64,000 nt of DNA, taken from positions 8,100,033-8,164,032 of the forward strand of contig OX578286.1 in the NCBI GenBank assembly GCA_951217055.1, read 5' to 3'. Under the pieces are notes generated by a model. The model saw nothing but the letters and a program-made list of their open reading frames with translations, ran no database searches and was not told the origin of the DNA. This DNA comes from Gerris lacustris. Lineage: Eukaryota; Arthropoda; Insecta; Hemiptera; Gerridae. The translations under genes and the position numbers were made by a program. Positions 47,076 through 57,842 of the stretch are shown piece after piece (the stretch's first letter is position 1; each line of letters opens with the position of its first letter).

Positions 47076-48256
47076 GGTACTTCTTTAGATTGTTACTCCC
47101 TTGCGTTTATTGAGAATATAAAATACTTTGACTAAATAACTATTAGGACAATGAGACGTTTACTCAAAATTTATTATTAAAATTTATTGTTTATTAGAAA
47201 TGTCACATTGGTGATTTTATAAGGGGAGTAACAGTCTAAAGAAGAACATTCCGGACACTTTCTTTAGATTGTTACTCCCCTCTGTTTTTTATAAGGGGAA
47301 TAACAGTCTAAAGAAGAACATTCCGGACACTTTCTTTAGATTGTTACTCCCCTCTGTTTTTTATAAGGGGAATAACAGTCTAAAGAAGAACATTCCGGAC
47401 ACTTTCTTTAGATTGTTACTCCCCTCTGTTTTTTATAAGGGGAATAACAGTCTAAAGAAGAACATTCCGGACACTTTCTTTAGATTGTTACTCCCCTCTG
47501 TTTTTTATAAGGGGAATAACAGTCTAAAGAAGAACATTCCGTTCACCTTCTTTAGATTGTTACTCCCCTCTGTTTTTTATAAGGGGAATAACAGTCTAAA
47601 GAAGAACATTCCGGACACTTTCTTTAGATTGTTACTCCCCTCTGTTTTTTATAAGGGGAATAACAGTCTAAAGAAGAACATTCCGTTCACCTTCTTTAGA
47701 TTGTTACTGCCCTCTGTTTTTTATAAGGGGAGTAACAGTCTAAAGAAGAACATTCCGTTCACCTTCTTTAGATTGTTACTCCCCTCTGTATTTTATAAGG
47801 GGAGTAACAGTCTAAAGAAGAACATTCCGTTCACCTTCTTTAGATTGTTACTCCCCTCTGTATTTTATAAGGGGAGTAACAGTCTAAAGAAGAACATTCC
47901 GTACACCTTCTTTAGATTGTTACTCCCCTCTGTTTTTTATAAGGGGAGTAACAGTCTAAAGAAGAACATTCCGTTCACCTTCTTTAGATTGTTACTCCCC
48001 TCTGTATTTTATAAGGGGAGTAACAGTCTAAAGAAGAACATTCCGGATACCTTCTTTAGACTGTTACTCCCCTCTGTTTTTTATAAGGGGAGTAACAGTC
48101 TAAAGAAGAACATTCCGGACACTTTCTTTAGATTGTTACTCCCCCTCTGTTTTTTATAAGGGGGAGTAACAATCTAAAGAAGAATATTCCGGATACCTTC
48201 TTTAGATCGTTACTCCCTCTATTTTTTATAAGGGGAGTAACAGTCTAAAGAAGTGC
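47076..48256. mobile_element. Family J TIR element, copy 3, expanded into a 14-unit hairpin array
   Basis: The left terminus (GGTACTTCTTTAGATTG, 47076) and right terminus (TCTAAAGAAGTGC, ending about 48256) match copy 2. Between them a 72-bp unit is repeated 14 times. Each unit is a right arm (AGGGG(A/G)(A/G)TAACAGTC), a linker AACATTCCG with variable GACAC / TTCAC / TACAC / GATAC, a left arm and a CTGT(T/A)TTTTATA loop. Left and right arms are complementary over about 22 bp, so the array is a string of stem-loops. Because 72 is divisible by three and lacks stops in one frame, a 296-codon open frame results; it has no ATG and is not a gene. Confidence 0.9.
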
Positions 48257-48841
48257 TGGAAGATTAAGGAAAGAAACAAATTAATCGTCACTTTATGTCA
48301 ACCAAAAATGTTTCCTTACGTGTGAAACGGATTTCTATCTTAGAATTTGGATTGATTGGAATTTGATTGGATAATCAAATTTAAGGGATAAAGGATGATA
48401 AATTTATTTGTAATCGTATAAGCTTTTTACGTCACATATTCTAGGAAAACTCAATAAATTTCCTCATCTTTGGAAAAACTTTCTACTCCCCTTGTGTTTC
48501 TGGCGGACAACTGTCATTTTTAATCCATCAATAAAGATGAAGATTGAGATTGGGTTACTGAGTTTTAAATTGGAGACCTAAACATTTTTCGTTCTTCAGA
48601 ACAAACACATAGCTTCCGTTACCTTCGGTAAGCTTGGTAGCAATAGGATTACATAAATTTAAACATAATGTTAATGTTAACTGAATAATAATTTTGTAAA
48701 TTTAGACTGTATCTTTAGTACTAAAGACTGAAGATGACATTAAGATGGGTTGAAACGTCTGTACTAAGAATTGATTAATTCTAATATTTTTTTTTAACAC
48801 CTAACAACTTATCATCCATCCACCTAAATAACTATTTTAAA
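48257..48841. other. Unrecognised stretch with family E end and Penelope-like boxes
   Basis: 48611-48642 holds a family E head in minus orientation (AGCTTCCGTTACCTTCGGTA). 48727-48762 holds CTGAAGATGACATTAAG and GTTGAAACGTC, the Penelope-like box pair on the reverse strand. Confidence 0.35.
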
Positions 48842-49156
48842 TCAAATTATAATTATTAGATAGGTAGACAGAGAAAAATAGACTCCAGCGCCGGGACTCG
48901 AACCATTATAAGCGATAATTCTCGGTCTAGTTCTTATGTCGAAAATGTTGACTCCTAGACTTGTGGAAAATTGAAAGCTTTTTAAGAAATTGAAGGTATC
49001 GTTATTGACAGAGGAAATTATTCTTCAGTGTAGCTTAGTTGGCAAGCGCACTATACTGGAAATATAAAGCCCCCTGGTTCGAGTCACGGCCCTGAAGTCT
49101 ATTTTTCTGTCTATCTCCCGTTGTTAATAATAATTATAATTTGATTTAAATTAAAA
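48842..49156. repeat. Inverted-terminal repeat element with tRNA-like ends
   Basis: AATTATAATTATTAGATAGG and the following AGAAAAATAGACT (48848-48882) are mirrored by AGTCTATTTTTCTGTCTAT through AATAATTATAATTTG (49096-49145). Both ends carry B-box-like TGGTTCGAGTC(C/A) facing opposite directions (about 48891-48908 and 49074-49087). The right end includes a whole tRNA-like fold. Confidence 0.55.
49023..49097 (+). pseudogene. tRNA-like sequence (degenerate, anticodon position GGA)
   Basis: CTTCAG pairs with CTGAAG at the ends. The D-arm is GCTTAGTTGGCAAGC. The anticodon loop CTGGAAA has T33 and GGA at 49058-49060. GGTTCGAGTC is a T-loop, but its stem has two mismatches. There is no serine-type variable arm although GGA would be serine, so I read it as a SINE head or tRNA pseudogene, not a working tRNA. 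Confidence 0.45.
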
Positions 49157-50514
49157 TTTAAACTTTTCGTAGTATGAATACTACCAAAAACTTAAAAATG
49201 AATTTCTAAATTACTATTGTTAATACCTTGAGGGAATAAATAATGATTTTCGAAACGTCGGCAAATTAACAATTTGGAATTTTACTTTTGATTGATTCTC
49301 GCTACCATCATTTTTGTCGTTAAAATAAATGTTCATGTAATTTCCAAGATAACATATAAAAGTAGTTATAAAGATTAAATTTATGAAACACTGAATAGAT
49401 TTTGAGTCCTTAAGTAACTAAATTCTACAAACTTAAGTGCTCTTATACTTAAAATTGAAGAGTCCTTAAATAACAAAAGCAAAATTAAAGAGAATAGTAC
49501 TTAGGTAAGGTAAAAGCTCTTGGCTGAAGTGCATATATGTAAGTGGGATTGAAGGATCCTCTAAGAGAGGTTATACCTGACCGCACTCATCTTACATAAA
49601 AGAAAATACCATACGAAACACGCATAGCTACCAGGGATTCTATTGCTTTGAAAACTATTTTATGATAATGTTATCTCAAGTCTATGTAGTAAATCAATAA
49701 CAATGTTCTGCAAAGAAAGAAGCTTCAGTATCAAAATCCGAATCCAAAATCAAAATTTCTTCTTTACGTATAGTTTTACCGGAAAATACGCCTAAAATAT
49801 AATACTAAAAATTTAGTTTTTCACACCATTTTCCAGGAAACCAAAACGTATAAGATCTACTTTGACTTCAGATTTGGATTCAGCAACCTCATAAAACATA
49901 AAGTTCAGATAAATTTTTCTTGGATCTTGGATCCCCAAAATTTCGTTCAATTTTGCAGAACAGTGTGATCAATTCAATTAAAGTTAAACCAATTATTTAT
50001 AGGTATAATCGAGTAGTGACCTGACAAAGGTGACGACTCACCTCGAATTTATTTTTTATTGCTAAGCTAAGGCAACCCCATTTATTCCAATAAAAATAAA
50101 TGTTTTCTTTTGATTTGTTGCTCTTTAAATAGATGTAATAATTTATCTAAATAGATGCAGTGATCGCTGCTTAATGTAATCACAATCACGGTTAATGTTA
50201 TCAATTGGTTAATGATAAGAATTGCTTGGAATGGGCCAACCCAATACCAATGCATTGAAAAATTTCCGTTTATTATTATCAATATTTCGTAATAAAAAGT
50301 CAAGATCGTTGGATTCTTTTTCATCATTTTTGGGGAAACTACTAGAGTTGTTTCACTGGAGTTTCGTTGAACATCCTTTTTTTCTCTGAAAGAACCTCAT
50401 ATCACCAATTGAGCATACTCGTGTCAGCTTGTAAAATCTAGCAAGATTGCATTTCCCACGATAAAAGAAATAACACTAATGCAAATCTACTTATGCTATA
50501 TATACTCTCCCTTC
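49157..50514. other. Mostly unrecognised stretch
   Basis: On the minus strand, 50082-50327 encodes W-V-G-P-F followed by a hydrophobic I/V/L-rich segment, faintly like an integrase C-terminal GPY/F module of an LTR element. The match is too short to call. The rest shows nothing. Confidence 0.25.
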
Positions 50515-50545
50515 TAGTATATATATATACTTCTTCTAGTATATA

Positions 50546-50620
<75 letters not shown>
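50515..50620. repeat. (TA)n microsatellite at the LTR element insertion site
   Basis: TA repeat preceded by two CTTCTAGTATATATATA units. The LTR element interrupts it, and the TA tract resumes at 57844-57873. Confidence 0.95.
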
Positions 50621-50622
<2 letters not shown>

Positions 50623-50883
50623 TTACATCAGCTAATTATACTGAGGTGTCAACTTAAATGCAGACCCCAGCAGGACTCACCGTATATAAGCTTAAGATTT
50701 TTTATTGTATTTCGTATTTCTCTTTTAAATGTTACGCGGTGTGAATCCATGTCAGTCGTAGTTAAATTGAATACCCTTTATTGAGTTGTGTTTAATACTG
50801 TAGAGCCAATAAAGTAAAATTTGTTTTGTAAACTTAAAATAAAGTTTTTTAAAAACCAAATTCTTATACGAACCGATATAAGT
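50621..50883 (+). repeat. 5' LTR
   Basis: Begins AGTTACATCAGC and ends ACCGATATAAGT, so it lacks the TG...CA ends of most LTRs, as known for errantiviruses. CGTATATAAG near 50681 is a TATA-box candidate. AATAAA occurs at 50808-50813 and 50838-50843. It reads identical to the 3' LTR. Confidence 0.95.
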
Positions 50884-50899
50884 GGCGCAGTCGGTAGGA
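50883..50899 (+). other. Primer binding site for tRNA-Ser
   Basis: TGGCGCAGTCGGTAGGA is complementary to the 3' end of insect tRNA-Ser including CCA. Its first T overlaps the last base of the LTR. 17.6-group errantiviruses use this primer. Confidence 0.9.
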
Positions 50900-50999
50900 C
50901 AGTCAGACAATTAATCGGGGAATACGATTTTTTGGTTCACTTAGTGATTTACTGATTGTTTCTCTTTTTTCTGAAGTTAGGGAATATAACTTCAACAGA

Positions 51000-51028
51000 A
51001 TGAAATTCATCGGACTTCTACTGTAAGT
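51000..51028 (+). promoter_or_regulatory. Candidate short leader exon and 5' splice donor
   Basis: An ATG at 51000 opens a short hydrophobic stretch that reaches CT/GTAAGT, a consensus donor at 51023. Unspliced, it stops after eight codons. In related elements env is made from a spliced RNA, so this may be the leader that supplies an env start. The acceptor is not identified. Confidence 0.4.
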
Positions 51029-51159
51029 ACCAAATTTTTATTTAGAGGTTTCAACATTAAACCTTTGTCAATTTTATTCATATCAATAAAATTTATTATT
51101 AATCATTTTTATAAAAATAAAATCTATGTTTGTCTTTTGAAGAGGTTAAACAAGTTTTA

Positions 51160-51780
51160 TAAGAATATAATTATTATTATATTTTATTAAAAAAAAATAA
51201 ATTGAGAAAAAATATTTTCCTTTTTATCATATTTAAATAAAAATATTATTTAAATAAAAAATTATTTTCTTATTTAGTATAAGAAAAATATTATTTAAAT
51301 TAAAACTAAGTATCCAAAGAATATAATTAACATTATATTTCATTAAAAATAAATTGAGGAAAATTTCCTTTTTATCATATTATATAAATAAAAAAAAAAA
51401 AATATTTTATTTATTTTCTTATTTATAATAAGAAAAATATTATTTTCATTAAAACTAAGTAATAAAAAATATAATTATTACTATTAAATATTATTATTAA
51501 AAATAAACTGAGAAAAATATTTTTCCTTTTTATTATACTTAAATAAAAATATTATTATTTCATTTAAATAAAAATTCATTTTCTTATTGATATAAGAAAA
51601 ATATTATTTTAATTAAAAACTAAGTGACTTAGATAATATTAATTATCACTTTACTTAATTAAAAACAAATCTAAAAAAATATATATATTCTTCTTTATTA
51701 TAAAAATTATATAGAATAAAAACTAAACTGATTAGGTAATATAATTAATATTACATTTTACTAAAAATTAAATAGACATT
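51160..51780 (+). repeat. Diverged tandem repeats in the untranslated leader
   Basis: An AT-rich unit of roughly 105-165 bp starting (G/A)AATATAATTA and ending AAAACTAAGT recurs at about 51162, 51315, 51464, 51631 and 51734. Each contains ATAAGAAAAATATTAT(T)T or a relative. Confidence 0.65.
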
Positions 51781-51795
51781 AAATAAATACATTAC

Positions 51796-52977
51796 ATGTC
51801 AATTGATAATTTAACAAACTTATTTGACAATATATCCATAGATAGTACAGATTTAGAATTATCAGTAACAAGTAGTAGAATAATACCAACTATGACTACC
51901 ACGGTTGATTACAGTTTATTAAAATTATATATCGAAACAATTCCGCATTATGACGGTAATCCTCACACATTATCATTGTTTTTGAATAATGTAGGAAATT
52001 TAATGACACAATTTAATGGTAACGAGGCGTTACAAGCATTCTTAATTAGAGCGGTTATTAGCAAGCTTACAGGTAGAGCACTTTTACTTATCGGATCTCG
52101 TATCGAGCTTAATTCCTGGGCAGAAATTAAAAAAGCTTTAACCGAATGCTTTGGTGATCAACGTGACATAGACTGTTTAGTGCAAGATCTAATTATACTA
52201 AGACCCAGTAAAAAGGAAACTCCGTACCAATTCGGGATGCGTTGTCAAGACGCGAGATGTTTAATCATTTCAAAACTTAACACTTTAGATATCGATCCGG
52301 CAGAGAAACTCGTAAGAATTAAGAACTGTAATGACTTAGCATTGACCACATTTATCAGGGGTTTGCCTAGTTCCCTTCAAACAATTATTAGATTGAGAAA
52401 CCCTGATAGTTTAGAAAAGGCAATGGGCCATATAGTCGAGGAAGAGAATTTCTTATATGCAACTAGACAAATGAACCAATTAAATATTTCAAGCAATACT
52501 CCTCAACAAAAGTTTGTCCCAAATGGTCATACAAATAGCTCACAACCACAGTCTTATCCCGTTGTCCGAAATAGAGGGGAGAATAAAACAAACATGACCC
52601 CAATTCAAAATTATTCGAAAACTCCATCTCAAAACCCAAAATTGGGATATCAAGCAAATCGAAATTATCCACCTCAAAATGGGTTTTTCCAAAACTATCA
52701 AGCCCAGAACCCACAACAGCCAATAAGTCAGCAACAAAATAAAGATGTTAATAAAGCGCCATATTCCCGGCAATTCAATCAAAATAATTCTAATAATTAT
52801 ACCCCAACACCTATGAGTATCTCTACACGAAATACTAATTATAATGCAATTGAAGCCGACGACTTCGGTATTCCTGAAAATGACGAAATTAATTTGTGTC
52901 CAGATCCAAATGATACCGAAAATGAGCAAGAGAATAATGATAATGAAATTTCCGAAAGCGATCATTTTTTAGGGTAA
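51796..52977 (+). CDS. gag: Gag capsid polyprotein (intact)
   Basis: A 393-codon frame starts at a good ATG after the leader and ends at TAA 52975-52977. Residues about 35-230 have the helical capsid pattern of gypsy-type Gag (I-E-T-I-P-H-Y-D-G-N-P, L-T-G-R-A, W-A-E-I-K-K-A-L, F-G-D-Q-R). The tail is N/Q/P-rich and then acidic. There is no CCHC zinc knuckle, as is usual for errantiviruses. It assembles virus-like particles around element RNA. The frame is undamaged, unlike pol and env, so it could still produce Gag. Confidence 0.9.
   Translation: MSIDNLTNLFDNISIDSTDLELSVTSSRIIPTMTTTVDYSLLKLYIETIPHYDGNPHTLSLFLNNVGNLMTQFNGNEALQAFLIRAVISKLTGRALLLIGSRIELNSWAEIKKALTECFGDQRDIDCLVQDLIILRPSKKETPYQFGMRCQDARCLIISKLNTLDIDPAEKLVRIKNCNDLALTTFIRGLPSSLQTIIRLRNPDSLEKAMGHIVEEENFLYATRQMNQLNISSNTPQQKFVPNGHTNSSQPQSYPVVRNRGENKTNMTPIQNYSKTPSQNPKLGYQANRNYPPQNGFFQNYQAQNPQQPISQQQNKDVNKAPYSRQFNQNNSNNYTPTPMSISTRNTNYNAIEADDFGIPENDEINLCPDPNDTENEQENNDNEISESDHFLG
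52965..52971 (+). promoter_or_regulatory. -1 ribosomal frameshift heptamer TTTTTTA
   Basis: Gag codons read CAT TTT TTA GGG TAA, so T-TTT-TTA is in the correct X-XXY-YYZ phase two codons before the Gag stop. Slipping back by one base enters an open pol frame that continues to 54356. The heptamer is the same as the HIV-1 slip site. I did not establish a downstream stimulatory structure. Confidence 0.8.
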
Positions 52978-54356
52978 AAAGCCTCGGAAATAATTTTCAA
53001 TTGTTAAATGTATCAAATAAATTTAGTGTTTTACCATATGTAATCTTACCTAAATATAATTTAAAAATTCTAATTGATAGTGGAAGCAGTAAATCATTTG
53101 TCAGACCTAATGTAGCCCACAAATATTTCAAAGATTTAATTGTAGATGACCCGTATCAAATAACCACCGCTCATGGAAACTCCATAGAAAAATATAGTAC
53201 TCAAATTGACTGTGAGGACTTGTTTAAAATAAAAAACCTGAAACTTAAATTTCATCTTTTCAATTTCCATGATAATTACGATGTGTTGTTAGGATTAGAC
53301 AACTTGAAATTGCTTCAAGCTAAAGTAGATTTCATTAATAATAAACTCATAACGCCTTGCACTGAAATTAAAATATATTTTAGAGATTCTGATGATAGTC
53401 CTTCCCAAAAAATCAAAAATAAAATTAAACCTTTTCAGGCGCATAATAAATCTCTTTATATTATTCCTCCCAGGTCAGAAAAACTTATAAAAATAAAAAT
53501 AAATAATATTCAAAACGGAAAAGCCGTAGTTCCATACACAAAAATCAATAACTTAGAAATTCCCAAATGTCTTGTAAATGTTAATAATTATGAAGCATAT
53601 TGTACAATCATTAACCCAACCGAAAATGCAATCGAATTTTGTCAAGTAAAACCAATATTCGCTAAGCAATACGTCAAATTGAATGTCCCTACTTATAGTT
53701 TTAACAATCATCATTGTAAAAAAGTAAAGGTTAACGAATTTAAATTAACAAAAGATCATTTGAATAAAGAAAAGGAAATTGCCGTACAAGAGTGGATTCA
53801 AAAGCATTCTGATATTATATTCCACGATAAAGATAAACCCTCAACATTCATCAATTCAGTGAAAAATCATATTAGTACTTTAGACGAAATACCAGTCTAC
53901 TCAGAAACCTATAGGCATCCTGAGGTTCATAAAACAGAGGTAGAAAGTCAAATTCACGATATGTCAAAACAAAAAATAAATATGACACCAGAAATTCAAT
54001 GTGAAGATAATCCGATAAATGTTAGAGTCCCATGTAAAGTAGCAGACAGTGAGATAGTCGATTCGCTGACCAAGCTGTCTCCGTCAGAGGTTGTCGCACA
54101 TTCTCATGTAGAAGTAACATCATCTCTAGGTCAAGACATAAATAAGCAGCTGTCTACAGATTACTTAGCCACGTGTAAAGATAAAACCCTGTATATTGCT
54201 AAAAAGCGTAATCAAAGTAAGACAAAGATCAAGTGCAAGAATGAAACATCTAGAGCAATGAACCCAGAAGCAATGCTTACTAAGATCCCGCATACAACAA
54301 AACAAGAGAAAAGATATCTCTTCCAACTATTAAAAGACCGAGAAAAATATAAATAA
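52971..54356 (+). pseudogene. pol: Protease with start of reverse transcriptase; RT palm missing (rearranged pol)
   Basis: In the -1 frame, residues after the shift carry the retropepsin active site I-L-I-D-S-G-S-S (Asp codon 53076-53078) and the later D-V-L-L-G-L-D motif. The linker and N-terminal RT region follow (H-I-S-T-L-D-E-I-P-V-Y-S, ending E-V-E-S-Q-I-H-D-M near 53964). There RT similarity stops. The next 130 codons, to TAA 54354-54356, stay open but are not RT: no fingers, palm or Y-x-D-D. The segment could be deletion-joined or captured sequence. The protease may be functional; polymerase is not possible. Confidence 0.8.
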
Positions 54357-56040
54357 TCATTCCTTCTTGTTTGCGATTTACTTTTTAGATTAAGATTATA
54401 ATATTAAATACTAGATATCTATTTAGGAAAAATTGAAAAATACTTTAAGATTATTAATTTTATAAACATAATATTATAATTATAATATAATTACATAATT
54501 AGATATAATGATAATACTTTAACTAGCAATCGTTTTTAATAATATAAATTTACATACAACTTATCTGGTCAGGTAGCCAGCTAATAATCAGTTAAGGATA
54601 AATTGTAATAACATATAATAATATTAATTATGAATTTAAATCTAAGTAAACCAAAGTATCAATATAGGACCTATCAATTCTGAAATTCGGAATTCCTGAC
54701 ATAATTATTGTCACTAAGAGTCTGCTTAAAAGAATTAAAATAATATCTCATGGAATCTTATACATTGTTCAAGATAAGGATAATTCAGAAACCTCAAAAT
54801 CAGTTAATAAATAGTCCATACAAATTGTGAAGGAAATACCATAGTAATTATTCCTATTATAGCCAACTGTCTTTTAAATCAAGGTTTTAATCAAATAGTG
54901 TTTTCCCTCGTAGAACACTGTCCCGCCGAAACTAAAGTCATCCAACTATTCAACAATAAACAAATATTGATTGTTTAGTTATAAAAAGAAAAGATTTAAT
55001 ACAATTTATTAAAGCTTATGTAGTCCCCAAAAATAAAAAATAACAAATATGTTCAATATAACATTTACTTTGAAACTGATTTTGTGCCGCCCTTATGAAA
55101 TACTTTGGAATCAGAAATTAACTTTGTTATGTTTATAATAAAGGATTAGTTGACGTAGTATTTTAATGATGAAATTACGAAATAATAAATAATTATCATA
55201 TCGGAAAAACAAACCATAGAGATATCGAGGAAACCTTAAACAAAATTAAAAACCTTATACTACTGGCCAAATCAAAAAGAATCTATTCAGGAATTCATTA
55301 ATAATTGTGAAATTTGCCAAGTCACCAATTGATAAAAGATCGTTAAAATTAGAATTTAATATCACCCTTACGGCACTTAGACCGTTAGAAATACTTCATA
55401 TTGATAGCATAAATTTGGAAAGCCACAAAGTGTTTACAAAATTATTGACACTGTTTCAAAATATGCGCAGACTCAGAACAAAGTAATCTATGCCTTAATT
55501 ACGTAAAATAACTCCATACAGTTAGTAAATAAACTAAATCCAGTAAATATCCTGAACGCATTTAGATTCGGAATCCCCCTTCAATATGAACTTAGAATAG
55601 CAGCTTGTAAATGACTACATAGCGAGTCACAGAGAAAAATGAAACTCTTATACAATAACACAAACAAACAAAGTATTGATAATTATAAAGCTAAAGTAAT
55701 TGGAAACGCAAACAAAGATAGAGAACCCCTTCCAAATATACCCGAGAAAGTATATTATGTTAAAATCAAGCCAAACTAAACCTAAATATTAACAGGAAAT
55801 CTCAAAGTCTGTTAACAAAATGCTAAAAACAGCCCAAATAGAACCTAGACACTATAAAACCAGAAAAAATTCATTTAAGCAATGATAAAAACCTAGAGTT
55901 AAAATTAAAGATAATGTTATTCTGGATCACAAAATAAAAAACGTCACCAATAACTTGGGTGTAAGTACTCCCAATCAAATTGGGCCCTGCTAAACTTCAA
56001 CCTTCCTACCATACATTTATCCATTATTATAATTTAAGGC
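54357..56040 (+). pseudogene. pol: Frameshifted integrase relic and decayed pol
   Basis: Near 55205-55325 a zinc-binding HHCC region is recognisable (H-R-D-I-E-E-T and C-E-I-C-Q in different frames). 55385-55490 encodes P-L-E-I-L-H-I-D-S, the first catalytic Asp of the DDE core, followed by S-K-Y-A. At about 55740-55775 a K-V-Y-Y-V-K-like piece marks the integrase C-terminus. Many stops and frameshifts lie between. RNase H is not recognisable. 54357-55180 is too decayed to assign. Confidence 0.7.
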
Positions 56041-57571
56041 CACTTTATGAAGAATATATCTAAATATTTAAATTTTGAATATAATAATATTTTGTCAAAA
56101 AGTACTAAGTTTTATAATTATGACACAACTAGTTATTGTAAGATTATAGAATTACAAAAAATATTATAAGGAATAAAATTAGTAATATAGATGTTAATCA
56201 ATTTAAAACTAGATTTAGAAGAGGTGCTATAAACGGGTTAGGAAGTCTTATAAAAGCCATTACCGGTAATTTAGATGCCGAAGACGCTTTGAAGTATGAT
56301 AAAGTCATAGAACATATCAAGACTAACGGCTAAATTTACAAACCCAACTGAATGCTCAATACTCTATTAATAGACAAATAATAAATAATTTTAATAACAC
56401 CATAAAAGACATTCAGTATAACACTATAGAAATAAGGAAAAAAATATTAGATGTTAAGGATTTAGTTAGTAAAAATAATCATGTTTATAATATTCTTATT
56501 GTTAAGGACTTATTAAATCAATTGCAAATTTTATATAGTACCATTGTAAGTATTTTACAAGATGTAGAAACATCATTGACTTTTTGCAAGCTTAAAGCCT
56601 TGCATCTCAGTATCATTAAAACAAATGAATTCTTTGATGAACTTAAAAAGATTCAAAGTCACTATGGTTCCACCTTACCGCTTGAATTAAAATATGAAAA
56701 TATATTAAAATTTGAATCCCTATTAAAAGTAGATTGCAAAGTACAGTCTAGCGAGATTATATACTTTTTAACATTACCGATTAATGATGACGAAACATAC
56801 CAATTGTATTACTTACATCCTCTTCCTACAAAAAGCAAACATAGATTTGTAACGATAATTCCTGATATCAAGTACTTGTTGAAATCTGACAAAAATAATG
56901 TAATTAAACCTCTAAATAATATGTGTACCAAAAATGAAGTCTATCAATGTACAATGTCACTGCTATCACATAGACATAGTTATTGCGAAGAAGAAATAAT
57001 GCTAAATAAAACTGCTAAAGCTTGTACCTACTTAGGACTTACAGTAGAGAAAAGTCATGTGGACCTCATACCTGAAATTAATCAATTATTGTTAGTATTC
57101 CCTAACAAAGATGAGATAGTCGTTTCCACCGACACAGGAACAGAAAGCAAGTTTCTTCAAGGTGTATTTTTAATAAATCCAGGTAGTGACAAGATATATT
57201 ACAGAAATAAATTACTAAACTATGTTTCTGTTGGCAAAGGGCAACCTGATATTATCAGACCCTTAAACATTGAATTAAACGAACTAACTTCACCAAACTT
57301 CACAGTTAACCTGAAGACATTAAACATCAAGGATATAAGTATCAACCCCGTCATGCCAGCAGTTGCAGAGTTACCTTACATCACTGATGGTCATCATGCA
57401 ATATTTTGGTCATTCTATGTTTTCCTAATTATCTTAATTGCTATAATCGTTTTCCTTGTATACAACAAACTTAGGAAAATTATAAGTTCCATTAGCCATC
57501 AGGAAAATATCCAGGACCCAAAGCCGACACCATCATCACCTATCAGCCTTCCGAAGGAAGTCCGATTCTAA
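56041..57571 (+). pseudogene. env: env glycoprotein gene, broken by frameshifts
   Basis: The region keeps a furin-type R-F-R-R site (56211-56222) followed by a glycine- and alanine-rich fusion-peptide-like start, a long ectodomain, one transmembrane segment (about 57400-57470) and a short cytoplasmic tail ending at TAA 57569-57571. It resembles errantivirus Env, a relative of baculovirus F proteins. The cleavage-site frame stops at 56331-56333. The C-terminal part reads in another frame, open from about 56336. A further break lies near 56166. No signal peptide is present in the residual N-terminal part. The envelope cannot be made from this copy. Confidence 0.85.
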
Positions 57572-57580
57572 GGATGGAGG
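57570..57580 (+). other. Polypurine tract
   Basis: AAGGATGGAGG lies directly before the 3' LTR, overlapping the env stop by two bases. It is the expected plus-strand primer site, with one T interruption. Confidence 0.75.
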
Positions 57581-57842
57581 AGTTACATCAGCTAATTATA
57601 CTGAGGTGTCAACTTAAATGCAGACCCCAGCAGGACTCACCGTATATAAGCTTAAGATTTTTTATTGTATTTCGTATTTCTCTTTTAAATGTTACGCGGT
57701 GTGAATCCATGTCAGTCGTAGTTAAATTGAATACCCTTTATTGAGTTGTGTTTAATACTGTAGAGCCAATAAAGTAAAATTTGTTTTGTAAACTTAAAAT
57801 AAAGTTTTTTAAAAACCAAATTCTTATACGAACCGATATAAG

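Noticed and set aside
47269..48159. 296-codon open frame encoding a perfect 24-residue repeat
   Set aside because: It is a by-product of the 72-bp hairpin unit, starts at TTG rather than ATG, and ends where a one-base change shifts the array. No codon-level sign of selection is apparent.
47219..48256. Array looks CRISPR-like (regular repeats with short variable linkers)
   Set aside because: Linkers are near-identical, the units are transposon arms, no cas genes are present and the sequence is eukaryotic.
49023..49097. Functional tRNA-Ser (GGA)
   Set aside because: T-stem mismatches, an imperfect anticodon stem and lack of the long variable arm.
50082..50327. Minus-strand integrase C-terminal GPY/F domain
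   Set aside because: Only W-V-G-P-F plus hydrophobic residues; no other LTR-element parts nearby. Kept only as a note.
56522..57571. Independent 349-codon gene
   Set aside because: It starts at TTG and is the C-terminal part of the broken env; the frame is open upstream to about 56336.
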